64,000 nt of DNA from Sulfobacillus acidophilus DSM 10332. Lineage in GTDB: Bacteria; Bacillota; Sulfobacillia; Sulfobacillales; Sulfobacillaceae. The DNA lies in NCBI GenBank assembly GCA_000237975.1, contig CP003179.1:1054001-1118000 (forward strand), in the 5' to 3' direction. Under the pieces are notes generated by a model that did not search any database, had not been told where the DNA came from, and worked only from the letters and a program-made list of their open reading frames with translations. The stretch's first letter is position 1. Each line of letters begins with the position of its first letter. A program made the translations under genes and the position numbers. Positions 8,097 to 16,493 of this stretch are shown piece after piece.

Positions 8097-8921
8097 TTAC
8101 CGGCTGGGATGTCGAAGCCGCCATTCCTCCTGATCCCATTGGAGGGTATGGACAGATAACGGGAGTTCCGGAACCAATAACTGGGCGATATCTTGAAACT
8201 GTCGAGGGTTGCCGGTAGTAAACGCGGTGACGTGTCCCGAACCGTCCCGTCGAAGGTCCGGGACATGTTGCGGCAGCTGTTCGGCAACTTCCATACCGGG
8301 ATCGATGATAACGGCGCGGTCGCCCACGACTTCCCGAAAAACCTGTTCCATGTGCGGGAAGTGGGTACAGCCTAAAATCACGGTATCCACTCCGGTGGCC
8401 AGAACGGGCTCGACACACTCGGCAACCCGAAACCGGACATCTTCCCCGTCGACTTGGCCGTTTTCCGCCATTTCCACCAAAACCGGGCAGGGGCGGGACA
8501 CGACGTGGGCATCCGGTTTGATGCCGAGAATCAGATGGGGATACAGCCCGGAACGATAGGTGCCTTCCGTGGACAATACGCCGATGCGGGATTGCGCACT
8601 GTCTTGCAGGGCACGCTGGCAGGCCGGTTCGACCACCCCGATGACCGGCACCGGTGATCGTCGCCGAGCCTCATCTAACGCAGCCGCGGTGGCGGTATTG
8701 CAGGCAATGACGATCGCCCGAGCGTCTTCTGCCAAAAAAAAGTCCAAAAAGGCCAAGAACCATGTCCGCACCGTATTGAGCGGCTTCGGCCCATAGGGAA
8801 AATGCAAGGAATCCGCGGCATACAGAAAATGTTCTCCGGGATATTGACGCCATAGATGGCGAAGAACGGTGAGCCCTCCTTCTCCCGAATCAAAGAGGGC
8901 GATGGGGCCCCTATGCTGCAA
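8097..8921 (-). CDS. murI: Glutamate racemase
   Basis: Makes D-glutamate for peptidoglycan. At 274 residues it is family length. Both catalytic cysteines are in conserved motifs: ACNTATAAAL (near residue 75) and GCTHFP (near residue 186). The substrate loop ALFDSGEGGLTVL has Glu where most members have Val, and the PYGPK motif is intact. The start is a TTG at 8921 preceded by GAGGTGG with 6-nt spacing. It lies 38 bp downstream of dapL on the same strand; the pair would supply D-Glu and meso-DAP precursors for the same stem peptide. Confidence 0.93.
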   Translation of the reverse strand: MQHRGPIALFDSGEGGLTVLRHLWRQYPGEHFLYAADSLHFPYGPKPLNTVRTWFLAFLDFFLAEDARAIVIACNTATAAALDEARRRSPVPVIGVVEPACQRALQDSAQSRIGVLSTEGTYRSGLYPHLILGIKPDAHVVSRPCPVLVEMAENGQVDGEDVRFRVAECVEPVLATGVDTVILGCTHFPHMEQVFREVVGDRAVIIDPGMEVAEQLPQHVPDLRRDGSGHVTAFTTGNPRQFQDIAQLLVPELPLSVHTLQWDQEEWRLRHPSR

Positions 8922-8959
8922 TTGTTACCACCTCGGCGTCGCCATAATGATTGAATGGG

Positions 8960-10141
8960 TTAGGATCGGGTCGGAATCCGGCTCATGGCACTCTTCATTC
9001 GGGTCATGGCCGTGGCGATCAAATCGGTGTCACAGGTCAAGGAAATCCGTAGCCACCCTTCGCCATATTGACCGTACGAGGCGCCTGGCGCGACGACCAC
9101 GTTCGCTTCTTGGACAAAGAACTGGCTGGCTTGACTTGAGGTCATGCCGGCCGGGGTGGGAAACCAGAAATAAAATGTCGCCAAGGGTTTCGGAATACCG
9201 AGTCCCATTTCGTTGAGCGCGGTCCACACCATATCTCGTCGGTGTTGATAGAGAGCAAGTTGGCGTGTGAAAAACGGGGTGGGATCGTGCGTCAGCGCTT
9301 CAATGGCGGCGTCTTGGACCGCAGTGAACACACCGGAATCCAGATTGCTTTTCATCGTGCCGAGCGCTTGGATTGCAAGGCGGTTACCCACAGCGGCCGC
9401 AATCCGCCAGCCGGTCATGTTAAACGGCTTCGACAAGGAATAAAACTCAATCGCGATGTCTTTGGCGCCCGGAATTTCCAACACGCTAGGTGCGCGATAG
9501 CCGTCAAACCCGAGATCGGCGTAGGCTAAATCACTGGCGAGTAAAATATCGTAACGGCGACAAAAGTCGACCAATTCTTGGTAGAATTCACGGGGGGCAA
9601 TCGCGCCGGTGGGATTGTTCGGGTAATTGACCCAGAAAATTTTCGCCCGTCGGGCGATATCTTCAGGAATTTGGCTGAGGTCGGGCAAAAACTGGTTTTC
9701 CGCCTTGAGTGGCGCCCAGTAAATCTCCGCGCCCGCCAAAAGAGTTTGTGAAGCATAGACGGGATAACTGGGGTCGGGGACAATGACGACATCACCGGGG
9801 CCTGCCATCGCCCAAATTAAGTGGGCGATCCCTTCTTTTGAGCCAATTAATCCGACGACTTCGTCGACCGGATCCAACGAGACCCCAAAGCGGGACTGAT
9901 ACCAGTCGGCGACCGCCTGTCGAAACGGTAAAGACCCTAGATAGTTCGGGTAGCGATGATTGGTCGGATTGTCGACCGCTCGCTTCAAGGCCTCAATGAT
10001 ATAATCCGGGGTCGGTTGATCGGGATCGCCGATTCCCAGATTGATCACATCGTGTCCGGCGGCCCGTTGCCGTTCGATCAGCCGATCCAATTCGAGGAAA
10101 AGGTACGGTGGAAGCTTTTCCATCCGTTGTGCCATTTTCAT
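8960..10141 (-). CDS. dapL: LL-diaminopimelate aminotransferase
   Basis: PLP-dependent class I aminotransferase of 393 residues, most like DapL, which converts tetrahydrodipicolinate directly to LL-diaminopimelate. Landmarks are VINLGIGDPDQPTP, the VNYPNNPTGA motif, DLAYADLGFDG, the PLP-lysine motif YSLSKPFNMTGWR and the C-terminal arginine in GWLRISLT. AAGGAG precedes the ATG by 8 nt. Co-transcription with murI supports a cell-wall/lysine role. A broad-specificity alanine- or aspartate-type aminotransferase of the same fold is the alternative. Confidence 0.8.
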   Translation of the reverse strand: MKMAQRMEKLPPYLFLELDRLIERQRAAGHDVINLGIGDPDQPTPDYIIEALKRAVDNPTNHRYPNYLGSLPFRQAVADWYQSRFGVSLDPVDEVVGLIGSKEGIAHLIWAMAGPGDVVIVPDPSYPVYASQTLLAGAEIYWAPLKAENQFLPDLSQIPEDIARRAKIFWVNYPNNPTGAIAPREFYQELVDFCRRYDILLASDLAYADLGFDGYRAPSVLEIPGAKDIAIEFYSLSKPFNMTGWRIAAAVGNRLAIQALGTMKSNLDSGVFTAVQDAAIEALTHDPTPFFTRQLALYQHRRDMVWTALNEMGLGIPKPLATFYFWFPTPAGMTSSQASQFFVQEANVVVAPGASYGQYGEGWLRISLTCDTDLIATAMTRMKSAMSRIPTRS

Positions 10142-10294
10142 GGGTTATACTCCTTATGTGTGAATTTCGTGACGATGAATATAAAAAGACGCCCCCACGC
10201 ACGGACGGCTTGGCGTGTGGTACTATTTTACGGGATTTTTCGGGCAATGGGGATGCTCGATCAAAAAGTTAACAGACCGAGCGGTCTTACCCCA

Positions 10295-10627
10295 TCAAGG
10301 CGCCGAGTGGGTTGGAACCAACATCCAGCGGTTCGCCCATTGATGCAAAGCATCCATGACCGGGGCCAAATCACGGCCTTTGGCGGTCAAGGAATATTCC
10401 ACGCGGACTGGCGTATCGGGATAGACATGACGTTCGACAATGCCGGCCGCTTCCAATTCTTTCAGACGCTCTGCCAACATCCGGTCACTCAGTTGGGGAA
10501 TCGCCTGCGAGATCTCCGAAAACCGCAAGGGCCGTTTTAATAACACTTCGACGATAAGTCCTGTCCAACGTTTACCGATTAAACCCACTGCGGCTTCGAA
10601 GCGGGGACAAAGATCGATGTCGCTCAT
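10295..10627 (-). CDS. HxlR-family transcriptional regulator
   Basis: A 110-residue winged-helix regulator. The HxlR signature is present: CPRFEAAVGLIGKRWTGLIV, RFSEISQAIPQLSDRMLAERLKELEAAGIVERH and VRVEYSLTAKGRDLAPVM. The N-terminal Cys is at the redox/aldehyde-sensing position seen in several members. It is divergent from the WrbA-like flavoprotein and shares a 190-bp intergenic region with a 21-bp dyad over the promoter, so it probably controls that gene. Confidence 0.88.
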   Translation of the reverse strand: MSDIDLCPRFEAAVGLIGKRWTGLIVEVLLKRPLRFSEISQAIPQLSDRMLAERLKELEAAGIVERHVYPDTPVRVEYSLTAKGRDLAPVMDALHQWANRWMLVPTHSAP

Positions 10628-10676
10628 GGGCTACCCTCCCTTCGCCATGACGTAGATATATTATACCGCCTTCCTC

Positions 10677-10715
10677 TTGACAAATAAACGGATATCACTT
10701 ATATACGATAAGTGA
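10677..10715 (+). promoter_or_regulatory. Promoter and dyad operator between hxlR-like gene and wrbA
   Basis: TTGACA (10677-10682), 17 bp, TATATA (10700-10705) reads toward wrbA. A dyad of TCACTTAT (10695-10702) and ATAAGTGA (10708-10715), separated by 5 bp, covers the -10 box. This placement implies repression by steric block, probably by the divergent HxlR protein. Confidence 0.65.
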
Positions 10716-10819
10716 GCAACTAACATATGTAAAGAAAACCCTCGTATAGAGAAACCGAAACGGCACATGCTCTAGGGGAACTCGGGAATGAGATGCGAGG
10801 CGATGAGGAGGAGAGCGTC

Positions 10820-11422
10820 ATGGCGGACGTCAAGGTTGCGGTGATTTACTATAGCGCCACCGGTGGGAACTATCAATTGGCCCGAGCGGCCGAAGAGGCA
10901 TGCCGGGAGCAAGGGGTTGAAGTCCGCTTGCGTCGGGTGAAAGAGTTAGCTCCACCGGAAGCCATACAAGCCAACCCGGCGTGGCAGGCCCATCATACGG
11001 CGACCCAAGACATTCCGGAAGCGACGCTGGACGATTTGGAGTGGGCGAATGCCTATATTTTCAGCGTGCCCACGCGTTTTGGTAACATGGCCGCCCAAAT
11101 GAAGCAGTTTTTGGATACGGCGGGGCCGCTTTGGGCTCAAGGCAAACTCGCCCATAAACCGGTGACGGTGATGAGTTCGGCGTCGAATCCCCATGGCGGA
11201 CAAGAGGCGACGATCCTGTCCTTTTACACCACGATGGCCCATTGGGGCTGTATTCTGGTGCCTCCGGGATATACCGATCCGGTCGTGTTTCAAGCGGGCG
11301 GCAATCCCTATGGGACGTCGGTGACACTGGGGCAAGACGGCCAAGTATCCCCGGAAGCGTTGCAAGCGGCGAAACATCAAGCGTCTCGCTTAGTCGAGGT
11401 GGCCCGGAAGTTATGGGCCTGA
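10820..11422 (+). CDS. wrbA: WrbA-type NAD(P)H:quinone oxidoreductase
   Basis: Flavodoxin-fold FMN protein that reduces quinones by two electrons. The FMN phosphate loop YYSATGGNYQLA lies at the N-terminus, the second FMN loop is SVPTRFGNMAAQMKQFLD, and the third is SSASNPHGGQEATILSFY; all match WrbA. The 200-residue length is typical. GAGGAGG at 10805-10812 points to the ATG at 10820, not the in-frame ATG at 10793. It is monocistronic, bounded by an HxlR-linked promoter and an intrinsic terminator, and is likely induced by quinone or electrophile stress. Confidence 0.88.
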   Translation: MADVKVAVIYYSATGGNYQLARAAEEACREQGVEVRLRRVKELAPPEAIQANPAWQAHHTATQDIPEATLDDLEWANAYIFSVPTRFGNMAAQMKQFLDTAGPLWAQGKLAHKPVTVMSSASNPHGGQEATILSFYTTMAHWGCILVPPGYTDPVVFQAGGNPYGTSVTLGQDGQVSPEALQAAKHQASRLVEVARKLWA

Positions 11423-11437
11423 AACCCCTCAAAGGAA

Positions 11438-11473
11438 AAAACCCTCGTGGGAACGTGCTCACGAGGGTTTTTT
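11438..11473. terminator. Bidirectional terminator between wrbA and Cys-rich ORF
   Basis: AAAACCCTCGTG (11438-11449) pairs with CACGAGGGTTTT (11460-11471), followed by further T. The A-run on the left supplies a T-run for the opposite strand, so it can serve both convergent genes. Confidence 0.88.
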
Positions 11474-11478
11474 GCCGT

Positions 11479-11637
11479 TTAAAAGAAGTCCGGCAACCAC
11501 CAGCGCAAATGGCAAATGCAGTCGGCTTCGCAACGGCCACAGGCTGAACAGCTATGTTCCTCGCAGAGTGGTCCCTGACAATCGCAACACGTATTGACGG
11601 CCGGACTGCCGCACGCGCAGATGTTCGATTCGCTCAC
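11479..11637 (-). CDS. 52-residue Cys-rich mini-protein (B-box-like zinc motif)
   Basis: A GTG at 11637 preceded by AGGGAGG opens a 52-codon frame with 11 cysteines (residues 7, 9, 17, 18, 20, 25, 30, 33, 36, 40, 42) and His at 28 and 43. The pattern CACGSPAVNTCCDCQGPLCE followed by EH and CxxC resembles the C..C / C..C / C..H spacing of a B-box-type zinc knuckle. A hydrophobic tail WWLPDFF follows. It ends beside the bidirectional terminator shared with wrbA. The ribosome site, the terminator and the dense Cys/His pattern make it credible despite its size. Function unknown; zinc binding is inferred. Confidence 0.65.
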   Translation of the reverse strand: MSESNICACGSPAVNTCCDCQGPLCEEHSCSACGRCEADCICHLRWWLPDFF

Positions 11638-11698
11638 GCCAAGCCCTCCCTTTTTGGACTTGCCTTAGCATGGCGACTTGGCTGGCGAAATATACCGG

Positions 11699-12667
11699 TT
11701 ATGGATCCGCGCGGTAAAGTCGGGGCACCCAGTGGGGATCCATATTGCCCCCGCTGACGATTAAGGCCGTGTGGCGATTTTGGAGGATGGCGGGTGCACT
11801 TAACGCATAAGCCAGGGTGACCACCCCCGACGGCTCCGCGACCATTTTCATCCGGGTCCATAAAAACCAAAACGCGTCCCGAATTTGGTCCTCGGTCACG
11901 GTTACCAAGTGGTCCACCAACGCCTCAATCACCGGATAGGTCAGTTCGCCGAGAGCTAACGAGATGAGGCCGTCGGCTAGACTCTGGGTATGGGGGAGCA
12001 CCAGTCGCCGTCCGGCTTGGCGGGAGAGATAGGCTTTCGCCGCTCCGGCCGGCTCGACGCCGATGACGGTGATGTTCGGCCGCAAGCTTTTGACGGCACT
12101 GGCAATACCGGAAATCAGCCCACCTCCGCCAATGGGGACGACAATGACCTCCACCTCCGGCCATTGATCCAAAATCTCAAGTCCAATCGTACCTTGGCCG
12201 GCCATGACGGACCGATCGTCATAGGGCGGGATATAGGTATAGTCACGCTCTTGAGCAATCGCACGGGCCCGCTGAAGCCGCTCCTCACTAAAAGGCCCGA
12301 CGGATTCCAACCGGGCCCCAAAGACTTCGGCGGCCGCTCGTTTGGCCGGGGGCGCCGTCGAGGGCACAACGACCACGGCCGGCAAACCGAAAGCGCGCGC
12401 CGCCCAGGCTACGGCTTGGCCATGATTACCGGAAGACGCGGTGACCACGCCGGATGCGCCGGCCTCGTGAGCGATCGCCACCCGATTATAGGCGCCCCGC
12501 ACTTTAAACGATCCCGTCCGTTGCAAACTTTCCATTTTCAACCGGACCGTGCCGCCCACCACCCCGTCGAGAGATTGACTGGTGATGAGCGGGGTCCGGT
12601 GGATGACCGGTTGAATGCGGGATTGGGCTTGATAAATGTCATCGAGGGTGGGACCTGGGCGTGTCAT
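11699..12667 (-). CDS. ilvA: Threonine/serine dehydratase-like PLP enzyme
   Basis: Fold-type II PLP enzyme of 322 residues without a C-terminal ACT regulatory domain, like catabolic threonine dehydratase or serine racemase. The PLP-lysine motif is LQRTGSFKVRGAYN, the substrate loop is ASSGNHGQAVAWAA, and the phosphate-binding loop is IGGGGLISG. Threonine would be converted to 2-oxobutanoate. The ATG at 12667 overlaps the upstream stop (ATGA), so it is translationally coupled to a 142-residue unknown. The lack of an ACT domain suggests no isoleucine feedback; the symbol is by family only. Confidence 0.78.
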   Translation of the reverse strand: MTRPGPTLDDIYQAQSRIQPVIHRTPLITSQSLDGVVGGTVRLKMESLQRTGSFKVRGAYNRVAIAHEAGASGVVTASSGNHGQAVAWAARAFGLPAVVVVPSTAPPAKRAAAEVFGARLESVGPFSEERLQRARAIAQERDYTYIPPYDDRSVMAGQGTIGLEILDQWPEVEVIVVPIGGGGLISGIASAVKSLRPNITVIGVEPAGAAKAYLSRQAGRRLVLPHTQSLADGLISLALGELTYPVIEALVDHLVTVTEDQIRDAFWFLWTRMKMVAEPSGVVTLAYALSAPAILQNRHTALIVSGGNMDPHWVPRLYRADP

Positions 12668-13092
12668 ACCGTTAAGGTCCACCAGACAGGATGGTCGTGG
12701 GCCGGCGGGGCCTCGACCAAGTCTTCGACCCGATGCCGTTGCCGCGGGACTTTTTTGGTCAGGCCTACGGCAAAAGCCCGGGTATCATATTCGACTTTGG
12801 AGCATTGATAGTGGGTAGCGGTTTTTTTAATGAAGGCGATTAAATCTTGGCTTGCTTGTTGCCACTCCTCGGCGGTGAGAAAATACCAGTATTTCCCTTT
12901 CCACATGGCCAGCCTGACCGTAAACTTATCCAACCATTCCACGGTTTGAGATCGCTCCCCGAGGCCATATTCTTCGAGGTAACGGGTGAGTTGGCGGGCA
13001 TCTTTTTGATTCGGGTGCCAAAACACGAGGTCAACCCACAGACTTGAACTGCCGAGTGACAACGGCGGCTTATTATCGTGAATGTGTTGCAT
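12664..13092 (-). CDS. Conserved-looking protein of unknown function
   Basis: Not recognised. 142 residues, rich in Trp and charged residues (WVDLVFWHPNQKDARQL, MWKGKYWYFLTAEEWQQ), with no signal peptide or membrane helix. It is probably a small soluble alpha/beta protein. An ATG at 13092 starts it and its stop overlaps the threonine dehydratase start, so the two are made together. cysE lies just upstream on the same strand, after a 32-bp gap, so the order cysE / unknown / dehydratase suggests a serine-threonine related transcript. Confidence 0.6.
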   Translation of the reverse strand: MQHIHDNKPPLSLGSSSLWVDLVFWHPNQKDARQLTRYLEEYGLGERSQTVEWLDKFTVRLAMWKGKYWYFLTAEEWQQASQDLIAFIKKTATHYQCSKVEYDTRAFAVGLTKKVPRQRHRVEDLVEAPPAHDHPVWWTLTV

Positions 13093-13124
13093 GGCTTGTC
13101 CCTCACTTTACCGAAATTAGTGGA

Positions 13125-14000
13125 CTACGACTCTTCGCGGGTTCTTAGGGAAATCGTCGCATTGGCGGTGACCTTGGAAAAGGGGGGTACCGAGCGGGTT
13201 AACCAGACGTTTCCGCCGATGACGCTTTGACGCCCGATTACGGTCGACCCGCCTAAAATCGTGGCGCCGGAGTAAATCACGACATCGTCTTCAATGGTGG
13301 GATGTCGTTTGGTTCCGCGAATAATTTGACCGTTTTGATCATGGGGGAAATTTAACGCGCCTAGGGTTACCCCTTGATAGAGGGTGACCCGGTCGCCGAT
13401 TTGGGTGGTTTCCCCGATGACCACACCCGTTCCGTGGTCAATAAAAAAATATTCACCGATTTTGGCGCCGGGATGAATATCGATCCCGGTTTCGCTGTGG
13501 GCCACCTCCGTCATGATGCGGGGCAACAGCGGCACGCCCTGGAGGTGCAAAATATGCGCTAATCGGTAGACCAGTATGGCGTGGAACCCAGGATAGGTGG
13601 TGATAATCTCCATCAGTCCACGCGCCGCCGGATCGCCTTCATAGGCAGCTTGGGCATCGGTCAAAGCGACTCGTTGAATATCGGGCAAACTTCGCATAAA
13701 GAGGTCCGCCGTCTTGGAAGCGCTGTCCAGTTGGGGGCAAGGCTCAGGTTCCGGGCAGTCATGCGGGGTAACCCGGTGAATCAAACTGGTCAGGCGCCAT
13801 AGTAGCTGACCTAGTCCCTCGACGGGCGAGGTTTTGGTGGTTTGGCTAAAGCAGCGGGGAAACAATAGCGATTCGGCCTCCCGAATAAATCGCCGTACTG
13901 CGTCCCGGGTAATGGGGTACTGCCCGAGATCACTGACCGCCGTTTCGGCTTGCGCCAGCTGATGGACAATATGCTGCAATTGATCACTGGTATTCATCAT
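13125..14000 (-). CDS. cysE: Serine O-acetyltransferase
   Basis: Acetylates serine to O-acetylserine, the carbon skeleton for cysteine. It is 291 residues: an N-terminal helical domain, then a left-handed beta-helix of hexapeptide repeats ([40 protein letters not shown]). The catalytic His and Asp are in the family motif [13 protein letters not shown], and the C-terminal repeats run to [11 protein letters not shown]. The start overlaps the stop of a 39-codon ORF (ATGATG). The partner enzyme CysK is encoded far away at 48.2 kb. Confidence 0.92.
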   Translation of the reverse strand: MMNTSDQLQHIVHQLAQAETAVSDLGQYPITRDAVRRFIREAESLLFPRCFSQTTKTSPVEGLGQLLWRLTSLIHRVTPHDCPEPEPCPQLDSASKTADLFMRSLPDIQRVALTDAQAAYEGDPAARGLMEIITTYPGFHAILVYRLAHILHLQGVPLLPRIMTEVAHSETGIDIHPGAKIGEYFFIDHGTGVVIGETTQIGDRVTLYQGVTLGALNFPHDQNGQIIRGTKRHPTIEDDVVIYSGATILGGSTVIGRQSVIGGNVWLTRSVPPFSKVTANATISLRTREES

Positions 14001-14116
14001 TGAGTGACGGCTGAGGAGCGCCGCTTCCCCCTTTCTGTGCGACGGAGACCACCTATATCCCGCTCGAGAAAAAGCCGTGCGCGCTTTTTGGAGCGGCTGA
14101 GCACAAAAACTGCCAT
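13997..14116 (-). CDS. 39-residue ORF coupled to cysE, possible leader peptide
   Basis: AAAGGAGG followed by 6 nt and ATG at 14116 is one of the best ribosome sites in the region. It opens a 39-codon, very basic frame ([20 protein letters not shown]...) whose TGA overlaps the cysE ATG. No family is recognised. Either a small basic protein or a leader whose translation sets cysE expression; it has no run of Cys or Ser codons to suggest simple attenuation. A GC-rich hairpin (CCGGCCT/AGGCCGG, about 14142-14159) lies just upstream. Confidence 0.5.
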   Translation of the reverse strand: MAVFVLSRSKKRARLFLERDIGGLRRTERGKRRSSAVTQ

Positions 14117-14178
14117 CGTATTCCTCCTTTGCCCTTCAGAGTCCGGCCTCTTCAGGCCGGGGGAGTTGACGCCGACCG

Positions 14179-15558
14179 TCACTTTTCGGAGGCGAAGCGC
14201 CAGAAATGGGCAATAGTTTTTGCCCCCGCCCGGAAGTTTCGGAGATGAAAATGCTCATTCGGGGCGTGAAAATTTTCATCCGGTAAGGCAAAGCCCAAGA
14301 GGACGGTGGGCATCTGTAACACGTCTTGGAAGTCCACCACCACCGGGATCGATCCGCCCATCCGAATATAGGCGGGATCTTGTTGGAATACCGCCTGGAT
14401 CGCTTGTTCGGCGGCTTTGACGGCCGGATGATCTAAGGGCGTAAGGCTCCCGGGTGCACTGTCCCCACGGGTCACGGTGAGCCGTACGCCGGGCGGGAGG
14501 TGTCGGTGAAGATGGGCGATTACCTGATCCAACACTTTGTCCGGGTCTTGGTAAGGGACCAGTCGGCAGGTGAGTTTGGCAAAGGCGCTCGAGGGAATGA
14601 TGGTTTTACGGCCTTCCCCCAAAAACCCCGACCACATCCCGTTGACTTCGATGGTCGGCCGCGCCCAGGTGCGTTCCAACGGGGTATACCCCGCTTCGCC
14701 AAAGAGCTGGGGCACCCCTAAAGCCTCCCGATAAGCCTCCTCGTCAAACGGCAAACGGGCAAACGCGTCCCGTTCGGTTGCGGTTAACGGTGCGACATCG
14801 TCATAAAAACCCTCGACGGCAACCCGACCGTCGGGGGTATGCAACGATTGGATAAGTCCGGCTAAGGCATGGGCAGGATTCATGACCGCTCCACCGTACA
14901 CCCCGGAATGCAAATCTTGAAAGGGACCGTCTATCCGGACGTCTAACGCGGCGAGGCCCCGAAGACCATAGCAAATGGCGGGAATATTGCCCTGGTACAT
15001 GGGGGTATCCGAAATGACGGCAAAGTTCGCTTGGAGCTCGGCTTGATGGGATTCGATGACGGCCCGCAAATGGGGACTGCCGATTTCTTCTTCTCCTTCT
15101 ACGAAAAACACCAGATTGACCGGGAGGTCTCCGGTGGCCCGTATCCAGGCTTCGGCGGCAATCAGCTGCATATAGACTTGCCCTTTGTCGTCGCTGGCAC
15201 CGCGGGCATAAATGATATCGTTTTCAATCGTCGGTTCAAACGGGGGATGACGCCACAGCGCTTCGGGGTCGACCGGCTGGACGTCATAATGCCCGTAGAC
15301 GACAACTGTCGGCTTGCGCGGATCGTGACCATAGTGCGCCAACACGACCGGATGGCCGGGTGTTTCCACCAAGCGGGCATCGTCCAATCCGGCTCGCTTC
15401 AGACGTTCTTGCAACCATTCGGCCGCTTGCCGCACATCCCCTTGATGGGGGCTGAGGGCGGAAATCGACGGGATCTTAAGAAAATCGATTAGTTCCTCCA
15501 GGTATTGCGCATCGTGGGATTCCAGGTAGGATACCACCGATGCGATTGAATCGGACAT
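14179..15558 (-). CDS. M20-family dipeptidase
   Basis: Zinc-dependent exopeptidase of the M20 family (CNDP/DapE-like dipeptidase), 459 residues. The metal and catalytic motifs are visible: GHYDVQP near residue 85, GASDDKGQ near residue 119, the catalytic pair in VEGEEEIGS, and the C-terminal metal His in NEHFHLRNF. AGGAGG with 6-nt spacing fixes the ATG at 15558; longer upstream starts lack one. Likely cytoplasmic peptide recycling. It lies upstream of the cysE group on the same strand and may be co-transcribed with it. Confidence 0.88.
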   Translation of the reverse strand: MSDSIASVVSYLESHDAQYLEELIDFLKIPSISALSPHQGDVRQAAEWLQERLKRAGLDDARLVETPGHPVVLAHYGHDPRKPTVVVYGHYDVQPVDPEALWRHPPFEPTIENDIIYARGASDDKGQVYMQLIAAEAWIRATGDLPVNLVFFVEGEEEIGSPHLRAVIESHQAELQANFAVISDTPMYQGNIPAICYGLRGLAALDVRIDGPFQDLHSGVYGGAVMNPAHALAGLIQSLHTPDGRVAVEGFYDDVAPLTATERDAFARLPFDEEAYREALGVPQLFGEAGYTPLERTWARPTIEVNGMWSGFLGEGRKTIIPSSAFAKLTCRLVPYQDPDKVLDQVIAHLHRHLPPGVRLTVTRGDSAPGSLTPLDHPAVKAAEQAIQAVFQQDPAYIRMGGSIPVVVDFQDVLQMPTVLLGFALPDENFHAPNEHFHLRNFRAGAKTIAHFWRFASEK

Positions 15559-15768
15559 AATGGGCCTCCTTTTGGGCTCCTTGGATGCCTCCGGGGAAGC
15601 GAAGTTTTCCTTTTCTATCATATCCCAAATTGTCCGGGCGGGAATCATCCCCATGGAGGATTCGTGCCCAACACCCGTCATCGTGTCCCGGAATATTTTG
15701 TCTTATAATAACGGTGGCTTCTTAAAGAGAAGAGAAACAGAAAATCCTACAGGACAGGACGGAAATGC

Positions 15769-16224
15769 ATGAATGACCCCTCACAATCGCTGATGGACGT
15801 CTTAGGTATGCAGTTTCGGCATTTGACCGCCGATGAAGTGGTGGTCACGATGCCGATTACGTCTCGGACCCATCAACCCTATGGCATGCTTCATGGGGGG
15901 GCGTCGGTGGCTTTGGCGGAGACGGCAGCCAGTATCGGCACCGCGGCTCAGCTGGATTTAACCCGCGAAATGGCGGTCGGACTGGAAATTAACGCCAATC
16001 ATGTCAAAGCCAAGCGTGACGGAGAAGTGACGGCACGAGCGGTTCCGGTGCACCGGGGGCGCCGGACGTGGGTTTGGGACGTGCGGATTACGGACGAACA
16101 GCAGCAACTGATTTGTATTGCCCGGTGTACCGTCGCCATTGTTCCCAAACCGCCCGGGGTGACGATCGAATGGCCCGGGTGGAGTGACCTCAAAGCCGGT
16201 CCGGATTCGGCGGGCCATCAATAG
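15769..16224 (+). CDS. PaaI/MenI-type hotdog thioesterase
   Basis: Hotdog-fold acyl-CoA thioesterase of 151 residues. The motif HQPYGMLHGGASVALAETAAS is the PaaI/DHNA-CoA thioesterase active-site helix with the catalytic Glu/Asp position. GLEINANHVKAKRDGEV is the central strand. The acyl group cannot be assigned. It begins a + strand run with a small membrane protein and an HD hydrolase. Confidence 0.85.
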   Translation: MNDPSQSLMDVLGMQFRHLTADEVVVTMPITSRTHQPYGMLHGGASVALAETAASIGTAAQLDLTREMAVGLEINANHVKAKRDGEVTARAVPVHRGRRTWVWDVRITDEQQQLICIARCTVAIVPKPPGVTIEWPGWSDLKAGPDSAGHQ

Positions 16225-16235
16225 GAGGCAGCGTC

Positions 16236-16469
16236 ATGTGGATGGGATGGGCGGAAATTGTCTTGGGTGTGCTCGGCTTAATCGCGGCGGCGACCGGGCG
16301 CTCTCATCGCAGTACGGGCGTTATCGCGTTAGGGCTAGGTCTTATGGGGGTGAGCCGACTGTTGCCTTCCGGACGCTGGCACGGGAGCTTATTAGATCTC
16401 GGTGGCGTGTTAATCTTGTTTGGATTGGGGATGATGCTCTCCGTTTGGCGCCGGCAACGGCGGCAGTAA
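16236..16469 (+). CDS. Small membrane protein
   Basis: 77 residues with two or three hydrophobic helices (EIVLGVLGLIAAATG, TGVIALGLGLMGVSRL, LLDLGGVLILFGLGMMLSVW) and a basic tail WRRQRRQ. AGGAGG precedes the ATG. No family recognised. It lies 11 bp after the thioesterase stop and 24 bp before the HD-domain gene, so it is probably part of the same transcript. Confidence 0.65.
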   Translation: MWMGWAEIVLGVLGLIAAATGRSHRSTGVIALGLGLMGVSRLLPSGRWHGSLLDLGGVLILFGLGMMLSVWRRQRRQ

Positions 16470-16493
16470 GACGGGAAGGGTGGGGGTGCGGCC

